Below are positions 11,214 to 19,586 of a stretch of DNA of 64,000 nucleotides, piece after piece; the stretch's first letter is position 1; each line of letters starts with the position of its first letter. Made by a program: the position numbers and the translations under genes. The stretch comes from an uncultured Pseudophaeobacter sp. GTDB lineage: Bacteria; Pseudomonadota; Alphaproteobacteria; Rhodobacterales; Rhodobacteraceae. The stretch lies in assembly GCA_905479575.1 (NCBI GenBank), contig CAJQNB010000014.1, positions 35,325-99,324 of the forward strand, in the 5' to 3' direction. The notes beneath the pieces were generated by a model, which had not been told where the DNA came from, did no database searches, and saw only the letters and a program-made list of their open reading frames with translations.

Positions 11214-12461
11214 ATGGTCAAACATGTGGTGATGGACATCAAGAACCTGGACATAAAAGTGTCTGGGCTGGAAATGGTAGATCCGCCAAAACTGTCGTTC
11301 AAAGTTGTGATCGAGCTGGATAAGAAAATGGAGAAGGGGGCCGACAAAGACCCTCTTTTGCAGCAGGAATTCCAGGCTGCTGCCAGCGACGTGCTGGATC
11401 AGACCAAAGAGACAATTGAGAAGAAGTGTAAGATTTTTGACAAGCTCTTTGTCCAGATGGTGAACAAAGGTGCCTCTGAAAAGGAGATGCAGAAACAGCT
11501 GAAGGGCCTGAACGACGCCATCAAAAATGACGTCAAAGTTGCCGAAAAAGGCGCTGAACTGGCGGCCGCCAAAGCCTGGAGCGATCTGCAAAAGAAACGC
11601 AAGGAATGGTCCAAGTTCAAGATCAAAATTGGCGTCTCGATTGTTGGCACGCTGGCTGGGCTGGCAGTCAGTATCGCGGCCATGGCGACCTCGCCCTTTT
11701 CCGGCGGTGCGGGGGCAGCCTTTGCGATTATTGGCTTTATCAAGTCTGGCGTCAGCTTGGCACAGGATGTGGGCAAGCTGGCCATTAACATAGACCAGTC
11801 CAAAGCCATTCTGGTCAAGAACCTGGCGGTGGTTGAAAAAGCGGCCTCAAACCCGGCCCTGAACGCCACAAACGAGGCCTCTGCCGCAGTTTTCCAGGAA
11901 TTTCTGGGCGTGTCGCAACCTTCGGTCAAGACGGTTGAGGACGCGGCGGATACGCTGAAAGCGAAATATGCCCAGATGATCGTCAAGATGCATGACCTCT
12001 CCAAGACCCTGGCAAAGATCCTCAAGGAGCAGGATAAACTGAAGAAGGAGTTTTTGACCGAGGTCGGCAACAAGCTGAAAAAGCACCCGGTGAAGGATAA
12101 GAAAGCGCAGCTGGTGATGATCAGCAAGGCGCTGGATACTGCTCTGGCCAAAAACTATGCTGCGGTGCAAAGTGCCATTGACAAGATTCAGGCCATGTAT
12201 GGCGCGGCGCGGAAATGGGCCGACAATATCAAGGATCTGATGAAGCGGGTCAAAGCGCTGACGATCAAGGATCCAAAGGCACTCAAGGTGTTCCGCGAAG
12301 CGCTGAAATTTGCAGCCCTCGGGTTGTCGCCAATAGATGGCAATTCCATCGCAACCGGGGTCAAGGATTTGGCGTTGGGGGTTGGCGGCGCAGCAGGCGG
12401 TTATGTTTATGACAAACTGACCAGCAAAGCCCTGGATGGCACCGTTTTTGACGCGGCCTAA
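11214..12461 (+). CDS. Helical protein with hydrophobic hairpin, unknown; candidate T6SS cargo or accessory
   Basis: I do not recognise this 415-residue family. It is Lys/Ala rich and predicted almost wholly helical, with amphipathic heptad-like stretches at about 45-135 and 230-350. A hydrophobic, Gly-rich segment at about 139-180 could form a two-helix membrane hairpin (IGVSIVGTLAGLAVSIAAMA, then AGAAFAIIGFIKSGV). A second Gly/Ala patch lies near the C terminus. There is no signal peptide. It sits between clpV and the sodium channel gene with GGAAGGAG ahead of the ATG, so it belongs to the T6SS transcript. Long helices around one hydrophobic hairpin resemble alpha-type pore-forming toxins (inference only). 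A structural or regulatory role is equally open. Confidence 0.6.
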   Translation: MVKHVVMDIKNLDIKVSGLEMVDPPKLSFKVVIELDKKMEKGADKDPLLQQEFQAAASDVLDQTKETIEKKCKIFDKLFVQMVNKGASEKEMQKQLKGLNDAIKNDVKVAEKGAELAAAKAWSDLQKKRKEWSKFKIKIGVSIVGTLAGLAVSIAAMATSPFSGGAGAAFAIIGFIKSGVSLAQDVGKLAINIDQSKAILVKNLAVVEKAASNPALNATNEASAAVFQEFLGVSQPSVKTVEDAADTLKAKYAQMIVKMHDLSKTLAKILKEQDKLKKEFLTEVGNKLKKHPVKDKKAQLVMISKALDTALAKNYAAVQSAIDKIQAMYGAARKWADNIKDLMKRVKALTIKDPKALKVFREALKFAALGLSPIDGNSIATGVKDLALGVGGAAGGYVYDKLTSKALDGTVFDAA

Positions 12462-12541
12462 CGGCTGAATATCAACCGCCGGGCGCTTTGATGCCCGGCA
12501 AAATACCGATGCAGTATCGCCATGACCAGTGGAGAAAACCC

Positions 12542-13399
12542 GTGAATGAGAGCGCCCAAACTCAGCTGACCCTACAAGACCGCGCCCGCGATTTTGTTGA
12601 GCGCCCGGTGGTGACCAATTCCATTCTTGGAATTATCATTTTCAACGCGGTGACCCTGGGATTGAGCACGTCGGATACCGTTACCCAACATGTCGGCGGC
12701 TTACTGAGCGCGGTGGACAAACTGGTCCTCACGGTCTTTGTCGCCGAATTGGCGCTCAAATTGTTTGCCTATCGGATCAAGTTCTTTTCTTCCGCCTGGA
12801 ACATTTTTGACCTGCTGGTGGTCAGTGTTGGCCTGCTTCCGGACCGGCAGGGGCTGTCGGCGCTGCGGGGGCTGCGGGTTATTCGTGCATTGCGATTGCT
12901 GTCGGTGATCCCTCAGATGCGAAAGGTGGTGCAGGCACTGCTGGATGCGCTGCCGGGCATGGGCGCCGTGATCGTCATGATCTCGATCGTGTTTTACGTC
13001 TTTGGGGTGATGGCGACGCTGATGTATGGCGCGGCCTTTGACGAGTGGTTCGGCACACTGGGACGCTCGCTTTATTCGCTGTTCCAGATCATGACCCTGG
13101 AAAGCTGGTCCATGGGCATCGTGCGGCCGGTGATGGAAGTCTATCCCATGGCCTGGTCCTTCTTTGTGCCCTTCATCGTCATTACCGCCTTTTCGGTGCT
13201 GAACCTTTTTATCGGTTTGCTGGTCAATACCATGCAGTCAGCGGTGGAGGCCGAGGCCGAAGCCGAGTTTGAACAACTGCGGGACCTGGTGCGCAAGGAA
13301 ACGGATCTTGTGGATGCACATGTGCTGGAGCTGCACGCGGAGCTGAAGGCGCTGCGGCAAGAACTGAGCGCGTTTAAGGGAGGTGAAAATGGCCGATAG
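12542..13399 (+). CDS. Bacterial voltage-gated sodium channel (NavBac family)
   Basis: This is a single-domain, six-helix voltage-gated channel that would work as an inner-membrane tetramer. S1 is near residues 22-41, S2 57-76 and S3 86-99. S4 at 105-123 has Arg at every third position (109, 112, 115, 118). The pore loop carries TLESWSM at 185-191, the selectivity filter known from NavAb-type sodium channels. S6 is at 206-230, followed by an acidic neck and a C-terminal coiled coil. Start: GTG at 12542, with GGAGA 6 bases upstream; in-frame ATGs at 12491 and 12509 would add an unlikely extension. The 3' end overlaps the next T6SS gene by 11 bases. No link between such channels and secretion is known to me. 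Confidence 0.93.
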   Translation: MNESAQTQLTLQDRARDFVERPVVTNSILGIIIFNAVTLGLSTSDTVTQHVGGLLSAVDKLVLTVFVAELALKLFAYRIKFFSSAWNIFDLLVVSVGLLPDRQGLSALRGLRVIRALRLLSVIPQMRKVVQALLDALPGMGAVIVMISIVFYVFGVMATLMYGAAFDEWFGTLGRSLYSLFQIMTLESWSMGIVRPVMEVYPMAWSFFVPFIVITAFSVLNLFIGLLVNTMQSAVEAEAEAEFEQLRDLVRKETDLVDAHVLELHAELKALRQELSAFKGGENGR

Positions 13400-16300
13400 T
13401 TCGCAAAAATTCGTGGGCCGTAATCGGGCACCTCGGGTGCAGATCGAATATGATGTCGAACTTTACGGTGCTGAAAAGAAGGTGCAGCTGCCCTTTGTCA
13501 TGGGTGTGATGAGCGACCTTTTGGGCAAAAGTTCCACCCCACAGCCTGCCATTGCGGATCGCAAATTCCTTGAAATTGATGTGGATAATTTTGACGACCG
13601 CATGAAAGCCATGGCCCCACGAGCTGCCTTTACGGTGCCAAATACTCTGACCGGTGAGGGCAATCTGTCGATAGATCTCACCTTTGAGCGCATGAAGGAC
13701 TTCAGCCCTGGTGCCATTGCGTCCAAAGTGGACAGCCTGCGGCCTTTGTTGGAGGCGCGCAATCAGCTGCAAACACTGATGGCCTATATGGATGGCAAAA
13801 CCGGCGCCGAAGAGCTGATTGAGAAGATCCTGCAAAATCCCGCCTTGATGTCGACGCTGGCCGAAGGCGGGGCGACTTCTGCCGCGGATCAGGACAGTGC
13901 CCTGGGCAGCCTGCGAGCGCTTGAAGTGCCTGAAGCCGAGCCTGACACCAGCGATGACGTGCTTGCATCCCTGGCAACACAGACTCCATCCGAGACGGAG
14001 CAGGGGGATGGCGTGTCTGACGCCCTTGCCAGCCTTGCAGTCAACGCGCCAGAGGATCTGCCCCAGCCGGAGACAGGCGCTGAGACTGACGCCGCACTTG
14101 CGGCTTTAGCGGCCTCGGCCCCTCGCGAGCCCGCGCAGGCCGACACAGGTGAGACCGCGCTGGCAGCCCTGCGGAATCTGGACCCAGTTGCCGAAGATCC
14201 GCCAGAGGACACGACGGATGTCTTGGGGGATCTGGCCCGCGCTGGCGAAGAGCTCCAGCAGCCTGAAACCCCGTCCAATGACGGGATCCTTCAGGACCTG
14301 GCCGCCACAGAGATACCGGAAGCCGCCGCGCCAGACCCGCTGGCGGATATCCTGTCTGATCTCGAGGCCGCGCAGCCCGAGCCTGAGGAAGGCGCGGACG
14401 ATCTGGCAGATGTGTTGGGATCTTTGCAGGACGCGGCCCTACCGGAAGAGGGCTCAGACGATGGGGATCTGTCTGGTGCAATTTTGGACGAACTGGCGGC
14501 GCAAGAGCTGGAACCCGCAACCGATGTAGAAGCGGATGATCTTGCGGCGCTTCTGGATGATCTTTCTGCTGTCGCGCCGGATGAGGCAGGACGCGAAGGT
14601 GCCGACCTGACCGAGGTTCTGGGATCTCTGGCGGACAGTGAGGCAGAGCCCGACAGCGTACCACAGGTGGGCGACATCCTGGCGGATGTTGTTACCAGCA
14701 CGCCCGTCACCGCTGCAGAGGATGCACCGGACGATGATCTCGCGGATATTCTGGGCGCACTGGATCTGGGGGAAGAAACCGAGGGCTCTGAGGGTGATGT
14801 GGATTTGCAGGATATGTTGGCAGAGCTGGCACCTGCAGAACAGGACGTTTTGGATGAAACTTCGGAGCTGGATGATGTGCTCGCCGGGCTGGAGCAAGCC
14901 GACGCCCCACGCGCACCAGAGGCCGTAAATGATCTGAATGATCTGCTGTCAGATTTGGCCAGTACAGCCCCCGCCGAAGATGGCGGGGACAGCGCCGAGG
15001 AAGCGAGCCTGGAGGGGCTGCTTGCCGATCTGGACCTGGAAGAAGACAGCCCGGACGCAGCGGTGGATGTGGACAGTATTTTGTCCGACCTGGAGGCCGC
15101 GCCGGGCCCCAATCCCGCGCCCGGTGACGCTACCGAGGGCAGCGAGGCTGCTGAGACGAGCCTGTCGGAACTGCTGGGGGCAACAGACGGGGTGGAGACA
15201 GATCTGGATGATCTGCTGGGATCCTCCGACGCAGAGGGAGGCACTTCTGAGGAGGAGCTTGACCTTGATGATCTTCTGGGGGACCTGACCAGCGACTTTG
15301 CCGAGGACCTGGATGATCCAGAAGCGGCGACCGACAGCGCAGCCATCGACACCGCAGAGAGCGCGGGGCTCGACGATTTGTTGGCCGATTTGGACGATGC
15401 TGCCGACACTGGCTCGGTGGCGGAGAGCCAGGAGGACGTCGCGCTGGATCTGAGCGATGATCTGATGGATTTGGATGCGCTTCTTGGCGATCTCGAAAGC
15501 GATACAGCCGCTGCGGATATTGCGCAGAGCGCGGAACTCGGGGGGGAGCAGGTCGAAGCTGAGCAACAGGCGGTTTTTGCCGAGCCTGAATTTGCCTATG
15601 GAACCATCAGTGCAGAGCGCCCTGTCGCGCAGCAGTTGACCCGAAAGCGGTTTCGCATTGCCCTGTTTGGTGATTTTTCGGGCCGGGCAGCCCGTGGTCA
15701 GGTGGAAACCGGCGATGCGCTGGCGCAGCGGCCCGGCATCCTGTTGGACCCTGATACCGTCGAAGAGGTGATTGAAGGTTTTGCCAGCCCGTTGATCCTG
15801 CCCATCGGTCAGAATGAGGGTGGCATTTCGGTCAACCTAAAAGAATTTGACGACCTGCATCCAGATGGGCTGTTTGAAAATGTTGCGCTGTTTTCCGAAC
15901 TTGTGAGCCTGCGCGATCAGCTGCAGTCTGGGGTCACGGTTGAGCACGCCAGCCGCAGCCTGGCGGCCTGGGCGGCGCAATATGGCACGCCCGTACGGGC
16001 GCCAAAACGGACCTCAGCCAGCAATTCGGTGCCAGCAGATCGGCGGTTGAGCGCCTTTCAACAGCTGATTGGCGATGCTGATAATTCCCTGCGGGAGGCC
16101 TCACCGATAGATGAGCTGCTGGCCCGGGTGGTTGGTCCCTATATTCGCGCCTTGCCCAATCCAGAGGTGCCCGCGATGCAGGCGGCGGTGGATGCTGCCC
16201 TGTCGGACGCGATGCGCCTGGTGCTGCATCACCCGGAGTTTCAGGCGCTGGAGGCGCAGTGGCGCTCTTTGGATCTCATTGCCCGCTCGGTGGAGGTCGA

Positions 16301-17390
16301 CGACAGTCTTGAGGTGGTGCTGTATGATGTCTCTGCTGAAGAACTGGCTGCAGATCTGGCATCTCAAGACGACCTGGCCAGTTGCGGCCTGACCCGATTG
16401 TTGAGCGAAGAGCCTATGGACCCGGAGCTGGGGCGGGGCGGCTATTCAGCCCTGATCGGCATGTACGGGTTTGAGGAAACCCCTCCCCATGCGGAACTGT
16501 TGGGACGGATCGCGCGGGTGGCGGCGCATGTGGATGCGCCGTTCTTTACCAGCCTGTCACCGGAATTCCTGAAAACGGAAAAAAAGGATCGCCCAGCTGT
16601 GGTGGCCAATGCCTGGGATACCCTGCAACAGATGCCCGAGGCAGGCCATTTGGCCCTGGCCAGCCCCCGGTTCTTGCTGCGCCGTCCCTATGGCGCCAAA
16701 AGCAACCCGGTGGATGCCTTTGACTTTGAGGAGTTCTCAGAGACTGAGGGGTTGAAGGGGATGCTGTGGGGCAATCCGGTGGTGCTGGTGACCATCCTGC
16801 TGGCGCGCTCCTTCAAGCAAAATGGCGCCTCGATGCAATTGGGCTCTATCATGTCGCTGGGCGGGATGCCCTATCACACGGTGAATGATCGTTTTGGCGA
16901 TCAGGTGGCGCTGCCTTGCACCGAACGCAACATAGATCTGGACAAAATTGCCCTGGCCAATGAGCGTGGGGTGATGGCTATCAGCGCCGTCAAAGGCCGG
17001 GATGAGCTGCGTCTGACGTCGTTTTCCTCTGTTGCCGGGAGTGAGGTTCTGGGTCCTTGGAGCGGTGTTCCGGCCCCGGCCCCTTCGCCAGCGGATCCGC
17101 GCGAGAAAGCAGGCATTGCAGCTGCAAAACCCGCCGATGCTACGCCGCAGAGCGTGGAAGACAACGGCGGTTCGCAGGCGGATGATCTGGATTTGAGCGA
17201 CTTGGGCCTGGATGATCTGGGCCTTGACGATCTGGATCTGGGGGACGCCGCAAGCGGCGATACTGCAGATGAAGCTGGGGATCTGGACGATCTAGACGCG
17301 CTGTTGGCGGGATTTGGCGACGATACGGATACGGAAGAGAATGATGACGAGATGGACGCCGAATTAGCGGCCCTATTGGCGGATTTGTAA
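13389..17390 (+). CDS. Giant T6SS sheath fusion: TssB - acidic repeat linker - TssB/TssC-like
   Basis: This 1333-residue protein has four parts. Residues 1-165 are a TssB (VipA) copy about three quarters identical by eye to the TssB at 1584-2102. Residues 175-725 are a very acidic Ala/Asp/Leu-rich region with about 23 repeats of a D-L-x-x-L/I-L-x-x-L motif. Residues 745-860 are a second, different TssB-type domain starting with FRIALFGDFSGRA. Residues 890-1225 resemble a short TssC, including PRFLLRRPYGAKSNPV. An acidic tail repeats the leucine motif. The ATG at 13389 has GGGAGG 5 bases upstream and overlaps the channel gene by 11 bases. The TssBC half resembles fused sheath proteins seen in other T6SSs; the added TssB copy looks novel. 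A role in sheath capping, initiation or control is inference. Confidence 0.88.
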   Translation: MADSSQKFVGRNRAPRVQIEYDVELYGAEKKVQLPFVMGVMSDLLGKSSTPQPAIADRKFLEIDVDNFDDRMKAMAPRAAFTVPNTLTGEGNLSIDLTFERMKDFSPGAIASKVDSLRPLLEARNQLQTLMAYMDGKTGAEELIEKILQNPALMSTLAEGGATSAADQDSALGSLRALEVPEAEPDTSDDVLASLATQTPSETEQGDGVSDALASLAVNAPEDLPQPETGAETDAALAALAASAPREPAQADTGETALAALRNLDPVAEDPPEDTTDVLGDLARAGEELQQPETPSNDGILQDLAATEIPEAAAPDPLADILSDLEAAQPEPEEGADDLADVLGSLQDAALPEEGSDDGDLSGAILDELAAQELEPATDVEADDLAALLDDLSAVAPDEAGREGADLTEVLGSLADSEAEPDSVPQVGDILADVVTSTPVTAAEDAPDDDLADILGALDLGEETEGSEGDVDLQDMLAELAPAEQDVLDETSELDDVLAGLEQADAPRAPEAVNDLNDLLSDLASTAPAEDGGDSAEEASLEGLLADLDLEEDSPDAAVDVDSILSDLEAAPGPNPAPGDATEGSEAAETSLSELLGATDGVETDLDDLLGSSDAEGGTSEEELDLDDLLGDLTSDFAEDLDDPEAATDSAAIDTAESAGLDDLLADLDDAADTGSVAESQEDVALDLSDDLMDLDALLGDLESDTAAADIAQSAELGGEQVEAEQQAVFAEPEFAYGTISAERPVAQQLTRKRFRIALFGDFSGRAARGQVETGDALAQRPGILLDPDTVEEVIEGFASPLILPIGQNEGGISVNLKEFDDLHPDGLFENVALFSELVSLRDQLQSGVTVEHASRSLAAWAAQYGTPVRAPKRTSASNSVPADRRLSAFQQLIGDADNSLREASPIDELLARVVGPYIRALPNPEVPAMQAAVDAALSDAMRLVLHHPEFQALEAQWRSLDLIARSVEVDDSLEVVLYDVSAEELAADLASQDDLASCGLTRLLSEEPMDPELGRGGYSALIGMYGFEETPPHAELLGRIARVAAHVDAPFFTSLSPEFLKTEKKDRPAVVANAWDTLQQMPEAGHLALASPRFLLRRPYGAKSNPVDAFDFEEFSETEGLKGMLWGNPVVLVTILLARSFKQNGASMQLGSIMSLGGMPYHTVNDRFGDQVALPCTERNIDLDKIALANERGVMAISAVKGRDELRLTSFSSVAGSEVLGPWSGVPAPAPSPADPREKAGIAAAKPADATPQSVEDNGGSQADDLDLSDLGLDDLGLDDLDLGDAASGDTADEAGDLDDLDALLAGFGDDTDTEENDDEMDAELAALLADL
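13911..15560 (+). repeat. Degenerate coding repeats: acidic D-L-x-x-L-L-x-x-L array in the sheath fusion
   Basis: About 23 imperfect units, spaced roughly 15-35 codons apart, encode short motifs such as DDLADILGAL, DDLADVLGSL, DLNDLLSDLA, DLDDLLGDL and GLDDLLADLD, separated by acidic, Pro/Ala-rich filler. Protein-level motif conservation is clearer than DNA identity, so this is a linear-motif array under selection rather than a recent DNA tandem repeat. Three or four more units occur in the C-terminal tail (17180-17385). Confidence 0.8.
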
Positions 17391-17436
17391 TGACGAAATT
17401 TGATTTGGCAGCGGTGTATTTTCACCCAGTTTTTAA

Positions 17437-17452
17437 CCCGATCGTGATCGGG
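17437..17452 (+). promoter_or_regulatory. Perfect palindrome just upstream of the vgrG ribosome site
   Basis: CCCGATC-GT-GATCGGG (7-base arms, 2-base centre) lies directly before AAAGGAGG and the vgrG ATG at 17466. It could be an operator or a small mRNA hairpin influencing vgrG translation. The 75-base gap is one of the few spacers in this operon. Function is inference. Confidence 0.35.
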
Positions 17453-17465
17453 GAAAGGAGGAGCC

Positions 17466-19577
17466 ATGGTTGAGAGCAAAGCACATGACAGTGACATGGT
17501 CTGGATGTCCGGCAGTTATTCTGTACGGGATCTTTTGCTGAAACGTGCCATTGTGCGCGAAGGCCTGAGCAAGCTGACTGAGACCACAGTCGAGTTTCAG
17601 TCCAAAAACAAAGCAATCAAACTGGAAGATATCGTTGGTCAGACGATGAACCTGCATGTCCAGACCGAGGGCGGCACAGATCAGAAGTTTTCGGGTCTCT
17701 GTATCTCGGTGGAAAACATGGGGTTTCGCGATGGCTATGGGCTCTATGTGGCAGAGGTGCGCCCCTGGTTCTGGCTGTTGACACGTACGACAGATAGCCG
17801 GGTTTTTCAGGAGCTTTCTGCGGTGGATGTCATCAAGCAGATTTTCAGTGAAAACGGTTTCACCGACTTTCGTGATCGTTTGAGCGAAAGCTACGAGGCG
17901 CGCGACTATTGCCTGCAATACCGCGAGACCGACTATGATTTTATCTGTCGCCTGATGGAAGAGGAGGGGATCTACTTCTACTTTGACAGCAGCAGCGATA
18001 AAAACGCGGCAGAAACACTGGTGCTGTGTGACGGGATGAGCGGTCATTCACCAGTGAACGGCAAATCACAGGTCGAGTTCCACGCCCGCGATGATCGGGA
18101 CCGTCGCCGCGAAGATCATATTTCTGAGTGGGCACATGAAGAAGTGCTGACCACCGGCAAGGTGACTCTGAATGATTTTGATTTCCTGTCACCGGCTGCG
18201 GATCTGAAAGTTAAAAATGCCATTCCCAAAGGCAGTCATAGCCACAAGGATTTTGAGCATTACGATTACCAGGGCCATTATCGCAAAGACACCGGTCTGG
18301 GGAACAAACGCGCCCGAGTTCAGATGGAGGCGGAGGCAGTCCGGCACAAGCGCTGGCGCGGGGCTGGCAGTCTGCGGACCTTGGGCACCGGCTATACCTT
18401 TCAATTGAAAAACCACCCGGATAAGCCGGCCAATGGTGAATACCTGGTGGTGGATGCCGTGCACTATTTACAGGTCGCAGGGGACTACAACGAACGGGAA
18501 AAACGCACGACTGCAGCGGCTGAAGCAGGTGAAATGCGCCATGACATCAAGCCGCGCAACATGGACTTCCCAGAAGAAATCAAAGGCGATGCCTATGCCA
18601 GCACTTTTGGTGCCATCGAAAAGCACGAGCAATTTCGCGCCCCTCTCGCCACCAAATGGCCGCAGGTTCCGGGGCTGCAAACAGCAACTGTGGTTGGCCC
18701 CAGCGGCGAAGAGATCCTGACTGATAAACACGGCCGCATCAAGATTGAGTTCCACTGGGACCGTGAAGGCGATGCAGATGAGAAATCCTCTTGTTTTGTG
18801 CGGGTTGTGACGCCCTGGTCGGGGAAAAACTGGGGCATGGTTGCGGTGCCGCGCATCGGCCAGGAAGTGGTGGTGCAGTTTGAGGATGGCAATCCGGATC
18901 GCCCGATCTGTACCGGTATGTTGTATAATGCCGATACCATGCCACCCTATACCTACCCGGATGATCAGACACAGCTGGGCATCAAAACCAACTCCTCCAA
19001 GGGCGGCGGCGGTTACAATGAGCTGATGTTCGACGACAAAAAGGGCGAAGAACTGATGCGGGTGCAGGCGGAAAAAGATCATCAGATGTTGATCAAAGAC
19101 CGCTCAGCCGTCACCATCGGTCTGGACGCGCCGGAACCGGATGCGCCTGGCACCGATGAAAAAAGCTATGCCATGACCGTCAAACAGCACATGGATGAGG
19201 TGGTCAAAAGCGGCAACCGTACAGAGGTGGTTGAAACTGGCGACAAGGCGGAAACCATTCAGACAGGCAACATGACCCTGGATGTGGACACCGGAAACTT
19301 GACCGAGACCATCGCCAAGGGCAATCATGATGAAACCGTCAGTCTTGGCAATATCTCGGTGGATGCCACGGCCGGCAAAATTAAAATGACAGCTGGTCTG
19401 GAGATCTTGCTACAGGTCGGGCCTTCGTCGGTGAAGATCGACAATTCAGGTGTGACGATCAAAGGACCTATGATCAAAGTCGAAGGCAGTGCCATGGTTG
19501 AGGCCAAGGCCCCAATGACAACCGTCAAAGGGGACGCGATGCTGACCCTTAAAGGCGGCCTGACGATGATCAACTAG
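17466..19577 (+). CDS. vgrG: T6SS spike protein VgrG (TssI)
   Basis: VgrG trimers form the puncturing spike on the Hcp tube, made of gp27-like and gp5-like domains. The 703-residue protein has the N-terminal gp27-type region (to about 370), then the gp5 OB-fold with DKHGRIKIEFHWDREG, and WSGKNWGMVAVPRIGQEVVVQF near residues 445-465. A beta-helix stem of repeated G-N-x-T-E/D and V-K-G units runs to the end (SVKIDNSGVTIKG, MTTVKGDAMLTLKGG). There is no C-terminal enzyme extension, so any cargo must bind separately. AAAGGAGG sits 4 bases before the ATG. The downstream small unknown and PAAR gene complete the spike module. Confidence 0.97.
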   Translation: MVESKAHDSDMVWMSGSYSVRDLLLKRAIVREGLSKLTETTVEFQSKNKAIKLEDIVGQTMNLHVQTEGGTDQKFSGLCISVENMGFRDGYGLYVAEVRPWFWLLTRTTDSRVFQELSAVDVIKQIFSENGFTDFRDRLSESYEARDYCLQYRETDYDFICRLMEEEGIYFYFDSSSDKNAAETLVLCDGMSGHSPVNGKSQVEFHARDDRDRRREDHISEWAHEEVLTTGKVTLNDFDFLSPAADLKVKNAIPKGSHSHKDFEHYDYQGHYRKDTGLGNKRARVQMEAEAVRHKRWRGAGSLRTLGTGYTFQLKNHPDKPANGEYLVVDAVHYLQVAGDYNEREKRTTAAAEAGEMRHDIKPRNMDFPEEIKGDAYASTFGAIEKHEQFRAPLATKWPQVPGLQTATVVGPSGEEILTDKHGRIKIEFHWDREGDADEKSSCFVRVVTPWSGKNWGMVAVPRIGQEVVVQFEDGNPDRPICTGMLYNADTMPPYTYPDDQTQLGIKTNSSKGGGGYNELMFDDKKGEELMRVQAEKDHQMLIKDRSAVTIGLDAPEPDAPGTDEKSYAMTVKQHMDEVVKSGNRTEVVETGDKAETIQTGNMTLDVDTGNLTETIAKGNHDETVSLGNISVDATAGKIKMTAGLEILLQVGPSSVKIDNSGVTIKGPMIKVEGSAMVEAKAPMTTVKGDAMLTLKGGLTMIN

Positions 19578-19586
19578 GTGGGAAAT

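Noticed and set aside
14291..15409. 372-codon minus-strand Ser/Arg-rich frame opposite the acidic repeats
   Set aside because: It is the reverse reading of the GAT/GCC/CTG-rich repeat region and repeats the same pattern; no start signal or family.
13911..15560. Possible CRISPR-like or DNA tandem repeat array
   Set aside because: The units vary in spacing and in DNA sequence and are only similar as protein motifs within one long open frame.
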